From NCBI GenBank assembly GCA_019424245.1, contig JAHYZV010000016.1, forward strand, positions 1-12,247: a stretch of DNA of 12,247 bases. Direction: 5' to 3'. Each line of letters begins with the position of its first letter. Position 1 is the first letter of the stretch. Positions 1-5,594 of this stretch are shown one piece after another. A program made the translations under genes and the position numbers. The stretch is from Clostridiales bacterium (GTDB lineage Bacteria > Bacillota > Clostridia > Lachnospirales > Lachnospiraceae). The notes under the pieces were generated by a model. It did no database searches and was not told the origin of the DNA. It worked only from the letters and a program-made list of their open reading frames with translations.

Positions 1-14
1 TTCTTTAAGTTTTT

Positions 15-36
15 GTCGCTGCCGTATCGCGGCGAC
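15..36 (-). other. GC-rich hairpin at the predicted 5' end of the leftward transcript
   Basis: Positions 15-22 and 29-36 pair over 8 bp with one G-T pair around a 6-base loop. The hairpin begins where the promoter at 43-71 should start transcription, so it would be the first structure in the RNA. It stands out as a GC island in very AT-rich DNA. It may protect the 5' end of a stable-RNA leader. It is not an obvious terminator. Confidence 0.45.
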
Positions 37-42
37 TTGATT

Positions 43-71
43 ATAATATCACCACCCCTCACATATGTCAA
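43..71 (-). promoter_or_regulatory. Strong sigma-A-type promoter reading leftward, with UP-like A/T tracts
   Basis: On the minus strand there is a perfect -35 TTGACA (66-71), a 17-bp spacer and a -10 TATTAT (43-48), one base from consensus. Immediately upstream, positions 72-118 read on the minus strand as A and T tracts typical of an UP element. Transcription would start near 35-37 and leave the window on the left. The strength and architecture suggest a stable-RNA (rRNA or tRNA) operon, but the transcribed gene lies outside the window, so that is inference. Confidence 0.65.
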
Positions 72-783
72 CACTTTTTTTGAAAAAATGTTGTTTTTTT
101 TATTTTATTTTTTATTGTACTATATATAGTTGTTATCAAACATTTAAACCACTATATATAGTATTATGTTTTTACGTATTTTTTTATCACCCATATGTTT
201 TTCTAGTAATGTTTCAAAAAAATATAAAAAAATTTTCTGGAATTCTTCTTTTTTTCTTTTTAAAACATTCGCATTTTTCTTGTTTTTATATTCACTTTAT
301 ATTTACTTCTTCTTAAACAGACTTCCTATATGTAAAAACCTATACTTTGTATTTATATAATTGTGCAAAATATTTATTCGGACTTTAATATATGTTAACC
401 TGCCTCTACATAACCAAAATATGATACAAAATCAAGCTTACAATTTATTTATAATAGAATAATTAATAAATCTATTTAAAACACGATAAAATGATACGTC
501 AAAAAAATAATAAAATTACATAAAAAATCTCACATCGAAATATAAATTACAAAATCTAAACTAAAAGACCAGATATAGTTCATTGAGATGAAGATTATTT
601 AATATCTAGATTTTTATATAAAGCTCTACGAATATATGAATAGGCAAACATAAGGACATATGTTTAGATAAATCGATGGATAGATGAATAGATACCTGGA
701 TTAATAGAGCCATAGATATGATATACAGATATTGAATAAATATAAATATTAGATATATGAATATAAAACATAACGATATAAAG
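72..783. other. AT-rich region without a convincing gene
   Basis: About 710 bases with no credible coding sequence. Short open frames here translate to Phe/Ile/Tyr-rich low-complexity peptides without a Shine-Dalgarno site or family resemblance. The plus strand is T-rich from about 72 to 310, and 600-780 is a GATA/ATAGAT-rich stretch of near-repeats. The only defined structures I see are two 12-bp palindromes at 119-130 and 151-162. Confidence 0.6.
119..162. repeat. Pair of identical 12-bp palindromes ACTATATATAGT
   Basis: The perfect palindrome ACTATATATAGT occurs at 119-130 and again at 151-162. The copies are 32 bp apart start to start, about three helical turns. They lie roughly 50-90 bp upstream of the -35 of the leftward promoter. 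The arrangement looks like a double operator for a dimeric regulator, but no regulator is encoded in the window and AT-rich DNA makes such palindromes more likely by chance. Confidence 0.4.
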
Positions 784-815
784 AAAAAAGCTGTAAGTTG
801 TTTCCAACTTACAGC
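784..815 (-). terminator. Rho-independent terminator of the tRNA-Ser gene
   Basis: A perfect 11-bp stem (790-800 with 805-815) around a 4-base loop is followed on the minus strand by six T residues (784-789). It starts 12 bases beyond the tRNA 3' end, so the tRNA transcript is short and monocistronic. Confidence 0.88.
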
Positions 816-827
816 ATATACTGTCAA

Positions 828-915
828 CGGAGCAGGAGGGATTTGAACCCTCGCGCCGGTTGCCCGACCTACACCCTTAGCAGGGGCGCCTCTTCAGCCT
901 CTTGAGTACTACTCC
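828..915 (-). tRNA. tRNA-Ser(GCU)
   Basis: The minus strand folds into a complete class II tRNA of 88 nt. The acceptor arms GGAGTAG and CTGCTCC pair over 7 bp including one G-T. The D arm is CTC/GAG, and the anticodon stem CGCCC/GGGTG encloses loop CTGCTAA with anticodon GCT (879-881). A long variable arm is built on GTCGG/CCGGC, and the T arm is GAGGG-TTCAAAT-CCCTC. The discriminator base is G, as in serine tRNAs. The anticodon reads AGC and AGU. The CCA end is not encoded (TTG follows), so it must be added by nucleotidyltransferase. The gene stands alone between its own promoter and terminator. Confidence 0.95.
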
Positions 916-990
916 AGATTCCATGAATGCGAGCCCTAAACCATTAATGTTTAACTCATAATATGAAATTCTGCGTTACACGCAAGAGAT

Positions 991-1019
991 ATATTATCAA
1001 ATTTGTTATAATATGTCAA
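991..1019 (-). promoter_or_regulatory. Promoter of tRNA-Ser
   Basis: On the minus strand a perfect -35 TTGACA (1014-1019) is followed by TAATAT (991-996) at 17 bp, or GATAAT (993-998) at 15 bp. The start site would fall near 985, giving a leader of about 70 nt. A small TGCGT/ACGCA hairpin (972-984) lies at the 5' end of that leader. The upstream DNA (1031-1070) is AT-rich and could act as an UP element. Confidence 0.65.
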
Positions 1020-1074
1020 GCCCATTTTCATATAATATCACATAATATTTCTATATAACATTATATAATATGAC

Positions 1075-1102
1075 GCCGTGTGAAAAATCTTATTTTTCAC
1101 AC
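1075..1102. repeat. Palindromic repeat copy 1, downstream of fumB
   Basis: Positions 1078-1102 form a perfect hairpin: an 11-bp stem with arm GTGTGAAAAAT and a 3-base loop. The same 25 bases, plus the following TAA, recur at 1704-1731. No U-tract follows on the minus strand (GGCGTC), so it is not a canonical terminator for fumB, though it could protect the 3' end or mark the end of the message. The repeated part is 1078-1105. Confidence 0.7.
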
Positions 1103-1134
1103 TAATACCTTTTAAGCTAATAGCCCACATTTTA

Positions 1135-1686
1135 TTATAATGTACAGTATTCTTTTATAGCTGTTTCATAAAGATTGTTACCATCACTATCAATAACTAC
1201 AACAACAGGGAAATCTTCTACTTCAAGTTCACGTATTGCCTCTGTTCCAAGATCATCATATGCAATTACTGTAGATTTTTTGATACATTTTGAAAGAATA
1301 GCACCTGCACCTCCAACTGCTGCAAAATATACCGCACCATTTCTTACTATTGCATCTATCACAGCCTTGCTTCTTTTTCCTTTTCCAATCATTCCTTTTA
1401 GTCCAAGATCAAGAAGGTCTGGTGCATACTTATCCATTCTGCTTGCTGTTGTTGGACCTGCTGAACCTATTGGTCTTCCTTCTCTCGCTGGAGATGGTCC
1501 CATATAATATATAATATTATTTTTCATATCTATTGGAAGTGGCTCTCCTGCTGACAGAGCCTCTGCCATTCTTTTATGTGCTGCATCCCTGGCTGTGTAT
1601 ATAGTTCCTGTTATGTATACATAATCTCCTGAATGAAGACTCTTTGCATCTTCGTCACTTATAGGAGCTGCTATGTGTCTGTCCAT
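1135..1686 (-). CDS. fumB: Fumarate hydratase class I, beta subunit
   Basis: This is the C-terminal-type subunit of the oxygen-sensitive [4Fe-4S] fumarase, which interconverts fumarate and L-malate in the cytoplasm. The 183-residue length is normal for the separate beta subunit. Family motifs are clear: MGPSPAREGRPIGSAGPTT (62-80) followed by SRMDKY (82-87), the MIGKGKRS loop (99-106), YFAAVGGAGAIL (120-131) and DLGTEAIRELEVEDFP (145-160). The start is supported by GGAGG (1693-1697) six bases before the ATG. Its partner alpha subunit lies 244 bp upstream on the same strand, an unusually large gap for obligate subunits, and a palindromic repeat sits just before this ribosome binding site. I found no convincing promoter in the gap; a TTGACA at 1772-1777 lacks a good -10. 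The closely related L-tartrate dehydratase beta subunit is an alternative, but fumarase is the better default. Confidence 0.9.
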   Translation of the reverse strand: MDRHIAAPISDEDAKSLHSGDYVYITGTIYTARDAAHKRMAEALSAGEPLPIDMKNNIIYYMGPSPAREGRPIGSAGPTTASRMDKYAPDLLDLGLKGMIGKGKRSKAVIDAIVRNGAVYFAAVGGAGAILSKCIKKSTVIAYDDLGTEAIRELEVEDFPVVVVIDSDGNNLYETAIKEYCTL

Positions 1687-1703
1687 AATAATCCTCCATT
1701 CTT

Positions 1704-1731
1704 GTGTGAAAAATCTTATTTTTCACACTAA
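1704..1731. repeat. Palindromic repeat copy 2, before the fumB ribosome binding site
   Basis: Positions 1704-1728 are identical to 1078-1102: a perfect 11-bp stem with arm GTGTGAAAAAT and a 3-base loop, followed by the same TAA. On the minus strand both copies are preceded by similar DNA (AAAAG, GGT, TTAGTG). This copy ends seven bases before the GGAGG of fumB, so in the mRNA it could affect translation or stability of the beta-subunit cistron. It may be a dispersed intergenic repeat. Confidence 0.7.
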
Positions 1732-1766
1732 ACCTCTTTTCTGCACACATTTTTTGCTCATATCAA

Positions 1767-1820
1767 ATTTGTGTCAAGTGTGCGCAGACACAAATCCCAC
1801 ATGTGAAAAAATTTTCACAT
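1767..1820. repeat. Two further hairpins in the fumA-fumB gap
   Basis: ATTTGTGTC (1767-1775) pairs with GACACAAAT (1787-1795) around an 11-base loop. ATGTGAAAA (1801-1809) pairs with TTTTCACAT (1812-1820) around two bases. The second shares the TGTGAAAA/TTTTCACA arms of the fumB-flanking palindromes. The spacing between half-sites (six bases between TGTGAA and TTCACA) does not match the four-base spacing of a typical Rex operator. The hairpins have no U-tract and are not obvious terminators. Confidence 0.55.
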
Positions 1821-1865
1821 CAATCCTGCATGACTGTCATATTAAGATACGACTATTCCTAATTG

Positions 1866-1910
1866 TAATTCTAACTCTATTTATAATTCTAACTCTATTT
1901 ATAATCTAAA
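1866..1910. repeat. 18-bp tandem repeat, about 2.4 copies
   Basis: The unit TAATTCTAACTCTATTTA occurs at 1866-1883 and again exactly at 1884-1901, followed by a partial, diverged third copy (TAATCTAAA). It lies just downstream of the fumA stop codon within the fumA-fumB gap. The perfect identity suggests recent slippage. Confidence 0.8.
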
Positions 1911-1930
1911 TTATATTTTTTTATAATCAA

Positions 1931-2773
1931 CTATATCTGTCTATGTGCGTGACGGTTGACATGACAGCACATATTAACTGCCACTGGAAGACCTGCTATA
2001 TGTGTTGGGTATGTTTCTATGTTGATAGCAAGTGCTGTCTGAGTTCCACCAAGTCCTCCTGGTCCTATTCCAAGCTTATTTATTTTTTCAAGCATTTCTT
2101 TTTCAAGCTCTCTTACATATGGAACATGAGATTCTTCCTCTACATTTCTTGTAAGTGCCTTTTTCGCAAGAAGTGCACACTTTTCAAATGTTCCACCAAT
2201 ACCAACTCCTATAACCATAGGTGGACATGCGTTAGGACCGGCATCTTTTACAGCTGTCAGTATTGCATCCTTTACACCTTCTATGCCATCAGCTGGTTTT
2301 AACATAAATACACGGCTCATGTTCTCGCTGCCAAAGCCCTTAGGTGCAACCGTTATATCCACTTTATCTCCAGGAACTATATTATAGTGAATCACAGCTG
2401 GAGTATTGTCCTTAGTATTCTCCCTGATAATAGGGTCATTAACTACTGACTTTCTTAAAAAACCTTCAATATAACCCTGACGCACACCTTCATTTATTGC
2501 ATCTGTTATATTTCCACCTGTAAAATGCACATCCTGACCAACATTTATGAATACTACAGCCATACCTGTATCCTGGCATATAGGTATCATATCATTGGCT
2601 GCTATATCAAGGTTTTCATTTAACTGGTTTAGTACCTGCTTTCCTAATGGTGATTTTTCTGACACAACTGCATTCTTAAACACCTTTTTCATGTCATCTG
2701 TAAGAAAATGATTAGCTTCAATACACATTTCCTTTATGTTTTCAGTGACTTTATCCACATTTACCTCTCTCAT
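1931..2773 (-). CDS. fumA: Fumarate hydratase class I, alpha subunit
   Basis: This subunit binds the catalytic [4Fe-4S] cluster of anaerobic fumarase (fumarate plus water to L-malate, reversible). The three expected cysteine ligands are visible: IPICQDTG (Cys66), GPNACPPMVIGVGIGG (Cys183) and the C-terminal NMCCHVNRH (probably Cys270). The GPGGLGGTQTAL segment (237-248) is also typical. I chose the ATG at 2771-2773 (MREVNVDK, 280 residues) because GGAGG (2779-2783) lies five bases before it. The ATG four codons earlier overlaps that Shine-Dalgarno site and is unlikely to be used. The 280-residue length suits a stand-alone alpha subunit. Its partner fumB lies downstream across a repeat-filled gap. 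The gene follows the gyrA hairpin; I could not find a confident promoter, but a palindrome at 2799-2810 sits just upstream. In fermenting clostridia the enzyme links malate and fumarate in the reductive branch; that use is inferred. Confidence 0.93.
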   Translation of the reverse strand: MREVNVDKVTENIKEMCIEANHFLTDDMKKVFKNAVVSEKSPLGKQVLNQLNENLDIAANDMIPICQDTGMAVVFINVGQDVHFTGGNITDAINEGVRQGYIEGFLRKSVVNDPIIRENTKDNTPAVIHYNIVPGDKVDITVAPKGFGSENMSRVFMLKPADGIEGVKDAILTAVKDAGPNACPPMVIGVGIGGTFEKCALLAKKALTRNVEEESHVPYVRELEKEMLEKINKLGIGPGGLGGTQTALAINIETYPTHIAGLPVAVNMCCHVNRHAHRQI

Positions 2774-2798
2774 ATCAACCTCCATACGTTAATATCTC

Positions 2799-2810
2799 TC
2801 GTATATACGA
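2799..2810. promoter_or_regulatory. Operator-like 12-bp palindrome upstream of fumA
   Basis: TCGTATATACGA is a perfect palindrome 25 bases upstream of the fumA start codon and 16 bases beyond its Shine-Dalgarno site. The position would suit a repressor site overlapping the start of transcription. No cognate regulator is in the window and the motif matches no operator I recognise. Confidence 0.3.
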
Positions 2811-2868
2811 ACTTTATTGTTCATAATCCATCTTAAAATGCTATACATAGCTATAATCTTTAACACAT

Positions 2869-2905
2869 AAACCCCGGTTACACTTACTCTGTGCAACCGG
2901 GGTTT
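2869..2905 (-). terminator. GC-rich hairpin after gyrA (probable terminator, possibly bidirectional)
   Basis: AAACCCCGGTT (2869-2879) pairs perfectly with AACCGGGGTTT (2895-2905) over 11 bp, with a 15-base loop. It begins six bases after the gyrA stop codon. On the minus strand the stem ends in TTT followed by ATGTGTT, a weak U-tract. On the plus strand it is followed by TTAATATTAAT. Its position makes it the likely end of the dnaN-gyrA transcription unit, with fumA starting a new one. Confidence 0.7.
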
Positions 2906-2911
2906 TTAATA

Positions 2912-5533
2912 TTAATCTTCCTGATTATCTTTATTAGCTGCATCAAGCAGTCTGTCTATTGAATCGTCTGCTACATCTGATGTATTGCTATCTGATGTAT
3001 TTTCATTTACTTTATTCACTCCATCAATATTTTCAGAATCACTTTCTGCATCAAATTCCTCTGTTTCGTTACCATCATCATCTGATGGACTCTTTCTTAC
3101 CTTGGAAACCGTCGCAACCTTTACATTATCATCAAGATTAATAAGCTTAACACCTGAAGTTATTCTTCCAAGTGTTGAAATATCCCTGCATGCCAGTCTT
3201 ATAATTATGCCCTCTGTTGTTATAAGCATAACCTCTCTTGTATCATCTACAGCCTTTGCACCTATTACATTACCGGTTTTTTCCGTAATCTTATAGCACT
3301 TAACACCTTTTCCTCCACGATGCTGTACTGCATATTCTGATATGTCAGTTTTCTTACCCATACCATTTTCTGAAACAATAAGCATAGTATCGCCCTGTGT
3401 ATTAAGCTGTACTCCTACAACCTCATCAGTATCCATAAGATTCATGCCTATAACCCCCATTGCGGATCTTCCTGTAGGCCTTACATCTGTTGCCTTGAAT
3501 CTTATACACATACCTAACTTAGTAACCATCATTACTTCTGTAGTATCATCAGTTAACTTAACCTCTATAAGTTCATCATCATCCCTTAGTGTCATAGCCT
3601 GTATGCCATTCTTTCTGATGTTTGCGAATTCCTTACAAGGAGTCTTCTTGACTATACCATTCTTAGTAGCCATAAACAGATAATCATTATCACTTATATC
3701 CTCTACCTTCACTGGAACTACAGCTGTTATTGTTTCACCTGGTGCAAGCTGTAAAAGATTAATGATTGCTGTTCCTCTTGATGTTCTTCCTGCTTCTGGT
3801 ATCTCATATGCCTTAAGCTTATATGCTCTTCCTGTATTCGTAAAGAATGTAAGCACATGATGGGAAGTTGTCATAAAAAGATCTTTAATATAATCCTCTT
3901 CAAGTGTCTGCATACCCTTAATTCCCTTGCCACCTCTGTGCTGGCTCTTGAAATTATCAGGTGTCATTCTCTTTACATATCCCATATTAGTACGTGCTAT
4001 AACACAAGCCTCATCTGGTATAAGGTCTTCCATTGAAAGATCATATTCATCATATCCTATTGAAGTTCTTCTTTCATCACCATACTTGTCTGCTATAAGA
4101 GATATCTCTGTCTTTATAACAGTAAGAAGCTTATTCTTATCAGCAAGTATAGCTCTGTATTCCTCAATCTTCTTCTGTAAATCAGCAAGTTCTGCCTCAA
4201 TCTTACTTCTCTCTAAACCTGTAAGAGCTCTAAGACGCATATCAACTATAGCCTGTGACTGTGCATCTGTAAGATTGAATTCTTTCATAAGACTTTCCTT
4301 GGCAGCCTGTACAGTTGAAGATCCTCTTATGATTGATATAACTCTGTCTATATTATCAAGGGCTATTATTAATCCCTCTAATATGTGTGCTCTTTCCTCT
4401 GCCTTGTTAAGATCATACTTAGTTCTTCTTGTAACAACATCTTCCTGATGCATAAGATAATACTTAAGCATTTCGTAAAGATTAAGAACCTTTGGCTGAT
4501 TGTCAACAAGTGCAAGCATTATAACACCAAATGTATCCTGAAGCTGAGTATGCTTATAAAGCTGGTTAAGTATAATATTAGGATTCACATCTCTTCTTAA
4601 CTCAATAGCTATACGCATACCTTCCCTGTCTGATTCATCACGCAGGTCTGTGATTCCTTCTACTCTCTTATCCCTTACAAGATCAGCAATATTTTCTATA
4701 AGCCTTGCCTTGTTAACCATGTAAGGAAGCTCTGTTACAACTATTCTGTTTTTTCCGTTAGGCATAGGTTCAATATTCGTAACAGCTCTGACTCTTATCT
4801 TAGCCCTTCCGGTTCTATAAGCCTCTTCAATAGCTGTCTTTCCTATGATCGTACCACCTGTAGGAAAATCAGGACCTTTAACTATCTCAAGTATTTCCTC
4901 AAGTGTAGTTTCCCTGTCCTCGTTTATCTTGTTATCTATAATTTTTACAACAGCACCTATGACTTCCCTTAAGTTGTGTGGTGGAATATTAGTTGCCATA
5001 CCTACCGCTATACCTGATGTACCATTGACAAGCAGATTAGGATATCTTGATGGAAGAACAGTCGGCTCTTTCTCTGTCTCATCAAAGTTAGGTATAAAAT
5101 CAACAGTATCTTTGTTAAGATCTGCTGTCATCTCCATAGATATTTTACTGAGTCTTGCCTCAGTATATCGCATGGCTGCTGCCCCATCACCATCAACAGA
5201 ACCAAAGTTACCGTGTCCATCAACAAGTGGATATCGCGTATTGAAGTCCTGGGCAAGCTTTACAAGTGCCTCATAGATAGATGAATCTCCATGAGGATGA
5301 TATTTACCCATTGTATCACCTACGATACGGGCACACTTTCTATGTGGTTTATCAGGACCATTGTTAAGTTCAACCATAGAATACAGTATTCTTCTTTGAA
5401 CTGGCTTAAGACCATCTCTTACATCTGGCAATGCTCTTGAAGCGATAACACTCATGGCATAGTCTATGTAATAATCCTTCATAGTCTTTTGCATATCTAC
5501 TTCCTGAACTTTATCAAAGATATGTTCATCCAT
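2912..5533 (-). CDS. gyrA: DNA gyrase subunit A
   Basis: GyrA is the breakage-reunion subunit of gyrase (A2B2), which introduces negative supercoils ahead of replication forks using ATP bound by GyrB. The 873-residue protein starts with the conserved DYAMSVIASRALPDVRDGLKPVQRR block (24-48). The active-site tyrosine is Tyr123 in AAAMRYTEARLS. The C-terminal DNA-wrapping beta-pinwheel begins near residue 505 and carries the GyrA box QHRGGKGIKG (531-540); a second copy of the motif, QHRGGKGVKC, is at 737-746. Quinolone-region residues are Ser84 and Glu88 (E. coli 83 and 87), the usual susceptible-type pair in Gram-positives. The tail after about 815 is long, acidic and rich in Asp, Ser, Asn and Glu, probably disordered. 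The ATG has an AAAGGA-type Shine-Dalgarno site about nine bases upstream. It follows gyrB by 61 bp, with a palindrome in the gap. Confidence 0.98.
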   Translation of the reverse strand: MDEHIFDKVQEVDMQKTMKDYYIDYAMSVIASRALPDVRDGLKPVQRRILYSMVELNNGPDKPHRKCARIVGDTMGKYHPHGDSSIYEALVKLAQDFNTRYPLVDGHGNFGSVDGDGAAAMRYTEARLSKISMEMTADLNKDTVDFIPNFDETEKEPTVLPSRYPNLLVNGTSGIAVGMATNIPPHNLREVIGAVVKIIDNKINEDRETTLEEILEIVKGPDFPTGGTIIGKTAIEEAYRTGRAKIRVRAVTNIEPMPNGKNRIVVTELPYMVNKARLIENIADLVRDKRVEGITDLRDESDREGMRIAIELRRDVNPNIILNQLYKHTQLQDTFGVIMLALVDNQPKVLNLYEMLKYYLMHQEDVVTRRTKYDLNKAEERAHILEGLIIALDNIDRVISIIRGSSTVQAAKESLMKEFNLTDAQSQAIVDMRLRALTGLERSKIEAELADLQKKIEEYRAILADKNKLLTVIKTEISLIADKYGDERRTSIGYDEYDLSMEDLIPDEACVIARTNMGYVKRMTPDNFKSQHRGGKGIKGMQTLEEDYIKDLFMTTSHHVLTFFTNTGRAYKLKAYEIPEAGRTSRGTAIINLLQLAPGETITAVVPVKVEDISDNDYLFMATKNGIVKKTPCKEFANIRKNGIQAMTLRDDDELIEVKLTDDTTEVMMVTKLGMCIRFKATDVRPTGRSAMGVIGMNLMDTDEVVGVQLNTQGDTMLIVSENGMGKKTDISEYAVQHRGGKGVKCYKITEKTGNVIGAKAVDDTREVMLITTEGIIIRLACRDISTLGRITSGVKLINLDDNVKVATVSKVRKSPSDDDGNETEEFDAESDSENIDGVNKVNENTSDSNTSDVADDSIDRLLDAANKDNQED

Positions 5534-5564
5534 TTGATTAATTCCTTTCTTTGCTGCATCACTA

Positions 5565-5579
5565 TATACAGTCTGTATA
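5565..5579. promoter_or_regulatory. Palindrome TATACAG-T-CTGTATA between gyrB and gyrA
   Basis: A perfect 7-bp inverted repeat around a single base lies in the 61-bp gyrB-gyrA gap. With a 1-base spacer it suits a protein dimer better than an RNA hairpin. It differs from the LexA box of Firmicutes (GAAC...GTTC) and from CopY/BlaI TACA-NN-TGTA by spacing. Function unknown. Confidence 0.35.
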
Positions 5580-5594
5580 ATATTTTACATTCAT

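Noticed and set aside
65..360. Plus-strand open frames of 83 and 64 codons rich in Phe, Tyr and Ile
   Set aside because: They arise from T-rich DNA, have no Shine-Dalgarno site and no recognisable domain, and overlap the promoter upstream tracts.
606..827. Minus-strand 73-codon open frame that resembles a membrane peptide
   Set aside because: Its start runs through the tRNA-Ser terminator hairpin and the rest is low-complexity GATA-type DNA, so hydrophobicity is a composition effect.
1078..1102. Hairpin after fumB as a canonical rho-independent terminator
   Set aside because: The stem is AT-rich and followed by GGCGTC on the minus strand; an identical copy sits inside the operon before fumB, so a simple terminator role is unlikely.
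1749..1777. TTGACA in the fumA-fumB gap as a fumB promoter
   Set aside because: At 16-18 bp the -10 would be AAAAAT or similar; the TTGACA is part of a hairpin arm and loop.
1673..1909. Plus-strand 78-codon open frame in the fumA-fumB gap
   Set aside because: It is built from the hairpins and the 18-bp tandem repeat, with no ribosome site or coding character.
3927..4448. Long plus-strand frame of 173 codons opposite gyrA, and other antisense frames inside gyrA, gyrB, recF, dnaN and dnaA
   Set aside because: They are shadows of the conserved minus-strand genes, with no independent start signals or domains.
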